Virus record (IMG/VR): IMGVR_UViG_3300042691_030179
Coordinates: 1 to 41,981 of that record
Reading direction: 5' to 3' (one strand)
Source of the DNA: a virus
Length of the DNA stretch: 41,981 bases
Shown here piece by piece: positions 1 through 8,500 of the stretch; the stretch's first letter is position 1; the number at the start of each line of letters is the position of its first letter. The translations under genes and the position numbers were made by a program. The notes under the pieces were generated by a model. That model searched no databases. It was not told the DNA's origin and saw only the letters and a list, made by a program, of their open reading frames with translations.

Positions 1-2
1 TA

Positions 3-857
3 AAAGACGAGAACTGGAGAAAATCTTTCATAAACCAAGGTTACCACGTCAAGATCGAAGGTACATCGCCTTACAATCGTGCTTCACTATATGCAGGCCA
101 GACCGAAAAGATACGAAATGAATTCATGGCACAGATCACTGAAAATACTTCTGCTTACTACGGAACAATCACAGGTAAGAACCACGGAGGTTTCATCATC
201 AGTGTGCAGGGAATCGACGGATTCTTACCAGGATCTTTGGCTGCCACAAACATCGTAAGAGACTTTGATGAAATGATAGGAAAAGAGATTCCTGTGATGG
301 TCGAAGATTACTTAAGAGAAAGTTCGACTTTCGTCTTCTCTTACAAGAAGTACATCTCTAAGATACTTCCTCAGAAGATCGAAGAGCTCGACCGCGACAA
401 GCAATACACAGGGACTGTCACGGGCGCTGCTAAGTACGGAGTGTTCATAGAGTTCGACGATATCTTTACCGGCCTCATCCACGCCAGCAAGATGACCCCT
501 GAACTCAAAGAACAGTTCAAGAACAACGAAATCAAGCCAGGCACACCGATTACTTTCTGGATCAAAGAAATCACGCCTGATAAGAAAATCATCCTTACCG
601 ATGAAGATCCGTCAATTCGTCAGAGAGAAATCGCTGACTTTAGAGATTCTAGCTTAGGCGCTGTCAAAGGAGGAGAAGTCATCTCGGTACAGCCTTTCGG
701 AACATTGGTCCGCTTGCAGAAAGATATCGTAGGAATGATTTCGCAAAAAGAAATTAAGAATAAGAAGAAAAAATACAGCGTCGGAGACAAGGTGATGGTA
801 ACAGTCGACCGTGTTCACAACGACAAAATTTATCTGACTATTCCCAACGAAGCATAA
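3..857 (+). CDS. S1-domain RNA-binding protein, 5' end outside the window
   Basis: The reading frame is open from the left edge, so the gene is cut by the window. 284 codons are visible and no ATG, GTG or TTG occurs before the ATG at 126, which has no obvious ribosome binding site. I therefore treat that ATG as internal. Three S1-like OB-fold units follow one another. The first begins near YYGTITGKNHGGFII and runs into GIDGFLPGS. The second begins QYTGTVTGAAKYGVFIEF and includes GLIHASKM. The third begins GGEVISVQPFGTLVRL and ends in KVMVTVDRV. The alternation of G-V/I-x2-F/Y and a G-x-(I/L)-x-x-S strand is the S1 signature. The protein probably binds single-stranded RNA. It could act in translation initiation, like ribosomal protein S1, or in RNA turnover; the sequence cannot decide. 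The next gene starts 14 bases downstream, so they are probably co-transcribed. Confidence 0.75.
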   Translation, partial: KDENWRKSFINQGYHVKIEGTSPYNRASLYAGQTEKIRNEFMAQITENTSAYYGTITGKNHGGFIISVQGIDGFLPGSLAATNIVRDFDEMIGKEIPVMVEDYLRESSTFVFSYKKYISKILPQKIEELDRDKQYTGTVTGAAKYGVFIEFDDIFTGLIHASKMTPELKEQFKNNEIKPGTPITFWIKEITPDKKIILTDEDPSIRQREIADFRDSSLGAVKGGEVISVQPFGTLVRLQKDIVGMISQKEIKNKKKKYSVGDKVMVTVDRVHNDKIYLTIPNEA

Positions 858-871
858 AATAACTCCCGGTA

Positions 872-2290
872 ATGAAAACCAAGAAGGTTTACACAAAGAC
901 AGAGATTCTCGACTCTGCTAAGATTGGAATAGAATTTGAGTTCTATTCTTCAATGGAGGTAGTCGAGACCGCAAGAGCAATCGCCAAAGTCCTAAAGAAC
1001 AGGATCGTGGTACCAATGGCTCTGAGCAACATTAGAGAGCCCAAACCTCTCTATCACTCTCCGGTACAGCCTTCAGCATCGGTGTTTAAGTTGGAGCCCG
1101 ATTATTCAGGCGGAAAGAAAATGTGTGAGTTGGTCACAGGTCCTATGCCTTATTCTGACGCAAGAAACACCATCATCAAAGTATTCGAATGGATTCAATC
1201 AAACGGTTATACTACCGACAGGTGCTCTATCCACGCAAACATCAGTTTGGATCCCAACAAGATACCAACCAGAGTTGAGATTCCTATGATGAACATCGTG
1301 AAATTCATCTTAGGATTCGATGAAGAAAGAGTTTACGATGTATTCCCAAAGAGAAGAGATTCTGTGTACGCAAGAAGCATCAAAGAACTTCATCCAAACG
1401 CGGTTATATTCTACACACCAACGACCGACATCAGTCGTAATGTTCTGGAAGTGCCCGATGAAAAGTACTACGGCGTAAACTTCTTGAAAGCCGAAAAGGG
1501 CTACTTAGAGTATCGTTACATGGGCGGAGAAAACTACGAAAGAAAAACTAAGAAGATTCTCGACCTCATTGATTACTTCACCTTAAACCTTTACGAAGTC
1601 TTAAACTTTGACGGCAACTTTAGCGCCGGAGATCGCACTTACTTTAAGAAGCTCATGGAAAAACAACAGAAACTTTACGAAGGATTCGTTAAGTATTCTA
1701 CGTTTAAGAAAAACTTCCCAGAAGTCGAAGTCGGCGTTGACATGAGAAACGACGATCAAATCTTGGAAGCATTTTGGCACGTCATCAAAGATCCGATATT
1801 TAAGATCATGATGACAAGTGGTATCACGAAAGGTATCTTTAACTTTGACACTGATCTATCCGTTCTACAAGTCAGAGACACTAAGATCAAAAATTGTGTC
1901 GCAAGAGATGTTGAGTTTGTAGAATGCGAACTCGAAGGTGTATTCGAGAGATGTACTTTCTACGGATGTACTGTCAAGAATTCCAGAGTCGCAGAATGCA
2001 AGCCGGTCAAAGAAAACAAATTCATATCTTGCAAAGTTGCTGAATCTCCGCTTCACATATCAAACGTTTGTGATGACTGCTTCATCGAGAACAAGAGATT
2101 CCCTATCAACTGTTCAGTGATCGGTGGGGTTATTCGTAACGGTGAAATTGGAAAACTTGCAAAAGTATCCAAAGAAACCATGGTCGTTGAACTCATAGAG
2201 CCTTCAGAATCCCCAGGAAGTTACAAAGATCCTGAGAAAGGTGCTTCGGAAGAAGACAAAGAAGAAAAGAAAAAAGAAGAAAAGAAATAG
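872..2290 (+). CDS. amidoligase-like enzyme (COOH-NH2 ligase family) with C-terminal beta-helix-like segment
   Basis: The first 250 residues fit the amidoligase family, which has a glutamine-synthetase-like fold and makes amide bonds at the expense of ATP. Visible motifs are GIEFEF with acidic E21 and E23, CELVTGPMPY with E86, CSIHANIS with H121, and YLEYRYMGG with E213 and R215. These match the spacing of metal- and ATP-binding residues in the family. Residues about 330 to 420 form a Cys- and Asn-rich run of short repeats (NCVARDVEFVECELEGVFER and onward) that looks like a pentapeptide-type right-handed beta-helix. The last 20 residues are almost all Glu and Lys. The substrate is unknown. 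Family members modify peptides, proteins or peptidoglycan-like compounds. The stop codon overlaps the GTG of a small basic peptide gene, suggesting coupled translation. The catalytic family call is fairly firm; the C-terminal fold is inferred. Confidence 0.68.
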   Translation: MKTKKVYTKTEILDSAKIGIEFEFYSSMEVVETARAIAKVLKNRIVVPMALSNIREPKPLYHSPVQPSASVFKLEPDYSGGKKMCELVTGPMPYSDARNTIIKVFEWIQSNGYTTDRCSIHANISLDPNKIPTRVEIPMMNIVKFILGFDEERVYDVFPKRRDSVYARSIKELHPNAVIFYTPTTDISRNVLEVPDEKYYGVNFLKAEKGYLEYRYMGGENYERKTKKILDLIDYFTLNLYEVLNFDGNFSAGDRTYFKKLMEKQQKLYEGFVKYSTFKKNFPEVEVGVDMRNDDQILEAFWHVIKDPIFKIMMTSGITKGIFNFDTDLSVLQVRDTKIKNCVARDVEFVECELEGVFERCTFYGCTVKNSRVAECKPVKENKFISCKVAESPLHISNVCDDCFIENKRFPINCSVIGGVIRNGEIGKLAKVSKETMVVELIEPSESPGSYKDPEKGASEEDKEEKKKEEKK

Positions 2291-2415
2291 TGGCAAGAGC
2301 ACGTAAACAAGGCAAGTCCAAGAGAAATCGCGGCAACCAAGTTAAGAGGATCAAGTTGATCGAAAACAATCGAGCAATCCTCAATAAACTTAAAGAAGAA
2401 CTAAAAGAAAAGTAA
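2290..2415 (+). CDS. small basic peptide, 41 residues, coupled to the amidoligase gene
   Basis: A GTG shares its G with the TAG stop of the upstream gene (TAGTG), and the frame runs 41 codons to TAA. The product starts with about 20 residues dominated by Lys, Arg, Gln, Asn and Gly (ARARKQGKSKRNRGNQ). It then becomes a likely amphipathic helix ending in LKEELKEK. The next gene starts 4 bases after the stop, so this frame exactly fills what would otherwise be a gap between tightly packed genes. That packing is the best evidence that it is real. I do not recognise the family. Possible roles are an RNA- or DNA-binding micropeptide, a ribosome-associated peptide, or a substrate of the upstream amidoligase. 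It does not show the conserved pattern of ribosomal protein bS21. Confidence 0.55.
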   Translation: MARARKQGKSKRNRGNQVKRIKLIENNRAILNKLKEELKEK

Positions 2416-2419
2416 AAAG

Positions 2420-3151
2420 ATGACTCGCGATGAACTAATCCAAATGGTGAACGATGAGATTACCGTCTCAGGTTCTCTTCCGTACTCCATTCCGCAAAAG
2501 GAAATGGAGAGGATCATCGGCCAGGCCGAGAACTGGTTCTATGTGAACTACGGCCCTGCGGTAGAAACTACTTATTACGTTTTGCCCAGAAATCTCTTTG
2601 CACAGAAAGAATGGAAAGCTTCTCGCAGTGTTCTTCTTCCTGATTGCGTAATTTCAATTCAAGATGTTCGTGACTTTACCGGAGGAGGTATTCTCGGAAC
2701 GGTTGATTCTGACTTTGCTGATAACCGTCTAATTGCATCGGAGCTCTTCTTGTCACCCTTCCAGTCAGATGACTTGGTTCTTAGGACTGCACAGTATTCT
2801 TACTGGGACTTGACGAAATGTTTCATCTTGGAAAGATATGCGTTTGACTTTAACCGCAATACCAAAAGGCTTAAGATTCTTGGTAGAGATCCAAAAAGAA
2901 ATGTTTACATTCTTACTTACACGAAGATCGAAGACTACAAGCTGTATGATGACTGGTTCTTCCAAAGATACATAACAGCACAAGCTAAACTTTCGCTGGG
3001 AAGGCTGTTAGGAACGTTTACGTTCAACCTACCAGGAGGAATCGCAGTCGATGCTAGTAGCATTAAGGACGAAGGTCAGACCGAGCTCGAGTCAATAAAA
3101 CAAAGAATAGATGACGAGAACAGTCCAGACTGGTTCTACATCTTTCACTAA
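2420..3151 (+). CDS. virion protein, connector- or wedge-associated, unassigned
   Basis: This 243-residue protein lies directly upstream of the gp25 and gp6 wedge genes and is translated in the same direction with a 6-base gap to gp25. No catalytic motif is visible. The N-terminus is helical (RDELIQMVNDEI, PQKEMERIIGQAENWFY). The middle contains beta-rich segments with Tyr and Phe. The C-terminal part has a helix with AQAKLSLGRLLGTF, then LPGGIAVDASSI and a charged helix. From general knowledge, I associate the pattern of a helix, a Gly-Pro-Gly loop and a Glu/Lys-rich helix with structural proteins of T4-like and other large myoviruses, often placed near the neck or baseplate. It could be the counterpart of T4 gp53 or a neck protein, but I cannot show either. 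Confidence 0.5.
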   Translation: MTRDELIQMVNDEITVSGSLPYSIPQKEMERIIGQAENWFYVNYGPAVETTYYVLPRNLFAQKEWKASRSVLLPDCVISIQDVRDFTGGGILGTVDSDFADNRLIASELFLSPFQSDDLVLRTAQYSYWDLTKCFILERYAFDFNRNTKRLKILGRDPKRNVYILTYTKIEDYKLYDDWFFQRYITAQAKLSLGRLLGTFTFNLPGGIAVDASSIKDEGQTELESIKQRIDDENSPDWFYIFH

Positions 3152-3157
3152 TATGAT

Positions 3158-3520
3158 ATGCTTAAAGAGATCTATTGTAGAAATGAATCGGATCCTGGAT
3201 TTCTTCCGAGTGTTTTAGAGACGAACTCTCCCTACGAGGCGATTCTTACAAAGATTCGTATGATCATCTTTACAACGCAAGGCGAAGTTTTGGGAGACCC
3301 AGGTTTCGGATTGAATCTGGAGCAATTACTTTTTGACCTAAACGTAAGTAGCCAAAAGATCAAAGAAAACTTTTATGGCCAACTTTCTTTTTATGCGCCC
3401 GATACAGCAAACATGCCGATCACAATTGAGGTCTCTTTTGCACGAGGAACGGTAAGAGATATCTGCTATATAGATATATACATAGACGGCAAAAAGTATC
3501 TTGGCGTCGAAGCAACATAA
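3158..3520 (+). CDS. 25: baseplate wedge protein, GPW/gp25 family
   Basis: The 120-residue length and the segment EAILTKIRMIIFTTQGEVLG followed by PGFGLNLEQLLFD match the GPW/gp25 family. In that family a helix leads into a conserved T-x-x-G-E/R, then P-x-(F/Y)-G and L-x-x-(L/Y)-(L/I)-F. In T4 the protein sits in the inner baseplate wedge, forming the core bundle with gp6 and gp53, and its relatives initiate sheath assembly. The gene lies directly before the gp6-like gene, an arrangement seen in many myoviruses (gpW-gpJ order in P2-like phages). The start is the ATG 7 bases after the upstream stop. The C-terminal half is a beta-rich region ending in DIYIDGKK. The identification is secure at family level. 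Confidence 0.85.
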   Translation: MLKEIYCRNESDPGFLPSVLETNSPYEAILTKIRMIIFTTQGEVLGDPGFGLNLEQLLFDLNVSSQKIKENFYGQLSFYAPDTANMPITIEVSFARGTVRDICYIDIYIDGKKYLGVEAT

Positions 3521-3535
3521 AAGACGTAAGCAAGG

Positions 3536-5236
3536 ATGGCTCTTCAGATTTTTAAGTACAATAGAATACAATTCGACCAGCTTTACAGCGATGTAAGGAG
3601 TTTCATGACCACGAAATTCTTGCAGGTTGGCGAAGTGTTTTCTCCAGCAAGTGCGTACGGCCAACTACTATACGTAATCCTAGATCTTGCGCGCTTGATG
3701 TTCTACTACATTGAGGATAGCATTACCGAGCTGAACATCATGACCGCGGGTAGAAGTCAGTCTATCATAGGTCTTGCAAGACTCGCTGGTCACAACCCAA
3801 CAAGGTCTATTGCCGCGTCGGGAACACTATTCTTGGGCTACAATGGATCCACAGTTGATATTTATGGCAACACAGTGATCATTCCCAATTACTCAAAGTT
3901 GGTGGACCAAAACACCGGGCTCAACTATCTCATAACCACAAACACCGAAGAAGTTCGCATCAACCTATCAGGAAAGCAAACCGCTGAGGTGAAGGTGACA
4001 CAAGGTAGCTTTGAAGTTCAAACTGTAACCGGTACAGGCAGACCTCTTCAATCGTACAACATAAAACCGAAGAAAGGCAACCAGATTGACAACTTCATTT
4101 ATAGAATATACGTAAACAACGAACTTTGGAAAAATTATGATTCGTTGTATGATATTCCTTACGATGCTCCAGGTGTGATAGTCAAAACCGGCATGGATAG
4201 CGGGATCGACATATTCTTCGGAAACTTATACTTCGGAAGAATACCCGAAGTTGGTTCTGTCATACGAGTTGAGTATTTGGTTTCAGACGGCGATGCTGGT
4301 AACATACTGATGGATGAAATTCCAAATTTTGAGTGGGAAGATGACGGTTTTGACTTGGCAGGAAATACTGTGGATCTTAATGCCATCATCAAGATTGGTT
4401 TAGGAAAACCTATCATATTTGGTTCTGACGCTGAACCTCTCTTTTTGACTAGAGTATTGGCTCCCAAGACATCGAGAGCTTATGTGTTGGCAAACGCAGA
4501 TTCATATGTATACTTCTTAGAGAAATACAACTTCTTCGCAGTCGTCGATGCTTTCAACACTTTCGAAGACAACGACGTATCCGACGACAATGTGGTTTAT
4601 CTGTTCTTGATACCCGATGTGAACAAAAGAAAGCCAAGCAACGCAAACTACTACACAATACCTCAATCGCTATTCTTACTTTCGCCCGACGAAAAGCAAA
4701 AGATATACGATGTAATCGAAGAAAGCGGACAGAAAACTCTAAACACTATCGTTAAGATCATTGATCCCGTCATTAAGAAATATGTTCTTAACCTAAACGT
4801 CAGAGCTTTTGAAGGTTTTAGCAAAGACATCATTCGCCAGAACATAATATCCAAAACATCTGACTACTTCTTAAAGAATCGACGCAGAGACAAGATTCCT
4901 ACATCAGACTTGGTTGCCATCGTGGAATCAGTCGAAGGCGTGGACAGCGTAAACGTTTGGTTTATGTCTGAAGCAAATGAAGCTTATCACGCGATACCAG
5001 CAAACGCAAATTCTACTATCGACATAGGTCTTGATGAATTTGGAGACATCACAGTAGGAAGAGGAGAACTTGCTCTTATTCGTGGTGGTTGGCCTGATCG
5101 CAACGGCGTTATGCTAGAAGACAGCACAAGCCAGTCCAAGCCAAGCACGATCAACATATCGTTCGGAAAAGATACTCCTAAATCATTGAACCTGGAGATC
5201 CACCGTATCAACATAGACAACATTAAGAATGGCTAA
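3536..5236 (+). CDS. 6: baseplate wedge protein, gp6/J family
   Basis: The 566-residue product has the layout of baseplate J/gp6 proteins. The N-terminal helices lead to SIIGLARLAGHNPTRSIAASG at residues 76-96, where family members place a helix followed by R-x-A-x-x-A/S-x-G. A beta-rich domain with IIPNYSKLVDQNTGLNYLI follows, then VEYLVSDGDAGNI near residue 250, a typical J/gp6 strand-loop motif. The C-terminal part has an alpha/beta domain (NLNVRAFEGFSKDIIRQNI; VESVEGVDSVNVWF). In T4 two gp6 copies per wedge form the iris-like ring that opens during sheath contraction. At 566 residues it is somewhat shorter than T4 gp6 (660). The end overlaps the next gene by 8 bases. AAGG just before the ATG is one of the few ribosome-binding-site-like sequences here. 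Confidence 0.82.
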   Translation: MALQIFKYNRIQFDQLYSDVRSFMTTKFLQVGEVFSPASAYGQLLYVILDLARLMFYYIEDSITELNIMTAGRSQSIIGLARLAGHNPTRSIAASGTLFLGYNGSTVDIYGNTVIIPNYSKLVDQNTGLNYLITTNTEEVRINLSGKQTAEVKVTQGSFEVQTVTGTGRPLQSYNIKPKKGNQIDNFIYRIYVNNELWKNYDSLYDIPYDAPGVIVKTGMDSGIDIFFGNLYFGRIPEVGSVIRVEYLVSDGDAGNILMDEIPNFEWEDDGFDLAGNTVDLNAIIKIGLGKPIIFGSDAEPLFLTRVLAPKTSRAYVLANADSYVYFLEKYNFFAVVDAFNTFEDNDVSDDNVVYLFLIPDVNKRKPSNANYYTIPQSLFLLSPDEKQKIYDVIEESGQKTLNTIVKIIDPVIKKYVLNLNVRAFEGFSKDIIRQNIISKTSDYFLKNRRRDKIPTSDLVAIVESVEGVDSVNVWFMSEANEAYHAIPANANSTIDIGLDEFGDITVGRGELALIRGGWPDRNGVMLEDSTSQSKPSTINISFGKDTPKSLNLEIHRINIDNIKNG

Positions 5237-5546
5237 CGTAGAAGTAAACATAATCGAGAAAACATACGAGGATCCAAACCCAGACATCAAGATGGGTGCA
5301 TACCTCACGAGGAAAAGTTTCTATGAAGCTCTTGTTCATCAGCAAGATGATCTTAAAAACATAGGCTATGACTGGCGCCCAAACTTAATGAAAAAATCTT
5401 TGTCCAAGTACCTACTTGCGAACAAAGACGTAGAAGCGGTTGTCGTTCAGTACACAAAGTTACTTACGTTTATTGTCGACACGATTCAACAAATTAGAAA
5501 AAGTATAAACTACGCAGTCGACAAAAAATATAAGTACATCTCTTAA
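5229..5546 (+). CDS. small helical protein between gp6 and gp7-like genes
   Basis: The product is 105 residues. It overlaps the end of the gp6-like gene by 8 bases, and its TAA shares its last A with the ATG of the next gene (TAATG), so translation of the three genes is probably coupled. The sequence looks mostly helical (SFYEALVHQQDDLKNIG; VVVQYTKLLTFIVDTIQQIR) with a short acidic N-terminal strand. There is no signal peptide or clear membrane segment. I do not recognise the family. The position inside a baseplate wedge cluster suggests a minor wedge component or an assembly factor. A T4 gp53-like role is conceivable but not supported by any motif I can see. Confidence 0.6.
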   Translation: MANVEVNIIEKTYEDPNPDIKMGAYLTRKSFYEALVHQQDDLKNIGYDWRPNLMKKSLSKYLLANKDVEAVVVQYTKLLTFIVDTIQQIRKSINYAVDKKYKYIS

Positions 5547-8500
5547 TGCTACTTACCAACAGGTTTAACTTCTTCAATAAGAACGGGGACAACTTAAATC
5601 CCCAAAAAAGGCAGGCAACGTCTGTCTTAATTGTTGATGAGACCCAGTTTCCTGGCATAGGTGCAGTCATAAACGCGTACACAAACTTTGAAGGTCAAGT
5701 CATATACATCGAGATCATTAACGGCGGTACCGGCTACGATACTTCAACATACTTAGAGATCCGAAGTATTGACAACGAGAACCTCTTATTCACAATACCA
5801 AGTACGGATATCACCTTCGGTGTAAACGGCGAGATAGAAGCAATAGCTTTACCCGCGTCCATCAACAACAACGACTTTCCAAACCCATCGCTTGACTTTA
5901 TTCTGGACTACAGTCTGGAGAGAGTTTCAACAGGGCTAATTGCGGTAGACCAAATTTACATACTAGAAAATGTTTATGATTCTACGGGAAGTACAGGAAC
6001 GCTTGCTTACGGTCAAAGCGCATACACATACCCAAGAACCGAAAACTACGGACCGTTCAACATCAATAGTTATTCAGCAAACGGAACAAGTGGAAAGGTA
6101 GAGATCGAAAGCTTTACATTCACGGGTCTTGTAAGAGAATACGATCCAAACACGGTCAGCAGAGTACCAGCAGCCATCATTCCTTCTCTTGTGGTGGGTA
6201 TGAATGTTACAGGTTCCGGAGTTCCTGATGACACTTTCATCTTTAGTATAAACACAGCAAGACAGACGCTTGTACTTACGAATCCTATACCCGAGGACGC
6301 CGTAGGAGAGATTTCTTTCACAACTTACTTTCCACACGATCTTAGAGTAGGATCGAAGATATTTATTGACGGCGGCACTTTAGACGGCGGCGCTTACACA
6401 CTTACTCAAGTTGATACGTTTAATCTGTACTTTGACACTTCATTGACAGTTTCATCAACACCAGGCTCTGGGGTAACTTACGGTGTAGTTCCGCAGTTCA
6501 AAGCTTATGTAGAAGGTGACGAATCATTCTTCTTGTTTAATGTTGACTATAATGTTGACTATCCTACGATTACCAAATCAAAAGCGATAGAGTTCGAATT
6601 TGCTCAGGCTGCTTCTTCTGACACAATTCCAACAGCTGTCATAGGTGGGACCGCGAACAATGTTCTTTACCAAAGAACAGTATACGAAGACATTCAGAAA
6701 ACTCCATTCACTCTAAACATCGGTCATCAAGCCGATGTGGAAGGCGTGTTCTTGACTGTCTTAAGAATCGTAGACAACACTTTTTCTTCAAGGCCTGGAC
6801 TTCTTTTCTTTGGAATCTACAGAGCTGAGACAGAAGCAGAAGATGAAAGATTAGGAGTTCTTCTATCCAACATAGGTCGTGATGTAGACGCGGAGCAAGA
6901 ACTGATACTTAGAGATTCTGAAGTTGACGAATCAAACGTTGACTACATACTTCTTAACGAGAAGAGAAAAGAGATGCTTCTTCAAGGAGACCAGATCTGG
7001 CCATACATGGGTTCTTACAAAGGACTTGTGAATATGATCAACTGGTTTGGTTATTACGATATTCGTCTTAAAGAATACTTCTTAAACGTAAATAGTATGG
7101 ACACGGAATTTGGCAAGTATCGTCAAGTTCCGATAACCTTTCAGCTTAAGAACAAGAAAGAGAACGGCCAGTCGATCAACATCGTACCAAGCAAGCACTA
7201 TCGTAAGACCAGCTTGTTTGGACTATTCTACGATATAGTCAAAGATTCGGGTGAGTTCGATGAAAATGGGACTCCGCTGACTACAGATGCCTTTACATTT
7301 ACCAACGAGGAAGCTCTAATCAAATTCTTTGCACTTAAGAAATATCTTAGAGAAAAATTCTTGCCGCTAAACTGTCAGATAACCGACATAACTGGTGAGG
7401 GTGTTTACTATGAAAGATATACTATCAATTCATGGAAAGACGTTGATGAAAGACGCATTCTCGAACTCACAAGACCGATCAACTTTACTTGTGAAGAACG
7501 AGCGCCGGTCGAAGATCTTCGTTCATATTCTTCAGAAGCATACTTAAGTCCTACTTTAGAAAAGACATTACAGTCTTTTATGAATAAGTACGACATACTT
7601 GACATTTCTATTACTAATCCTGGTGGACCATACACCAGCATTCCTTTGGTATCTTTTCCCGGTAACTCTAACCAACAAGCCACGGGTTATGCTAAAGTAA
7701 AAGGATACACGGGTTCTTACTCACTTTCAAATCCTGCAGGTTTTGGGTTTACCGCCGGAGATATCATAACACTGGGAGGAGGATCTTACTCAACTCCTAT
7801 CAGAGTTATTGTTACTGGTGTTACCGGCTCTGGTACGGTGACAGACGTCCAGATACAAAGCGGTTTCTCACAAGGCGCAGGTTATGCATCGTTGCCACAA
7901 GCTTTCTCACAAATGCTCGTGGTTACGCCGGTCGGATCTCAATATGAGGTAGTCAATAGGACAGGATTCACAGCCTCGATCAGTGATCTTGGATACGAAA
8001 TCGATGATGTCATATTCCTAAACAAAGGAATTGGTTATTCTTCTTACCCACAAGCGGTCTTTAGTCCAAACATAGGTTCAACTACAGCGGATCTTGAACT
8101 AAAGATATACGGAGGAACTCCGGTAGGAAACATCAACAACGGCGTAAGAACGGAAAGGTGGAACGATTCACCCAACATACCCGTCGGTGCAGTAGTTTCT
8201 TTATCCACCGAATTTCCTATAACATGGGATGAAGTTCCGTATTCTTGGAACGATGTCGGAGGAAGTACCGATGCAAGTGTCATCGCTCATATAGATTCTC
8301 TTCCAGGTGGAAACGGTGAAGTAGTTGCTTTAGAGATTGTTAATCCTGGAACTGAGTATAAGTTTACCCCATCATTAAAGATAGTAAGCCAAGAAGGAAG
8401 TGGGGCAACAGCTACAGCATCTTTAAGAAAAGGAAGACTAAACCTTTTAGAATATACCGTAACATCCGTCAGCTCAACAGGCGGAGGCACCAATAACATA

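Noticed and set aside
126-128. ATG at 126 as the true start of the S1-domain gene
   Set aside because: The frame is open to the left edge with protein-like sequence (NQGYHVKIEGTSPYNRASLY), and no ribosome binding site or A-rich leader precedes this ATG.
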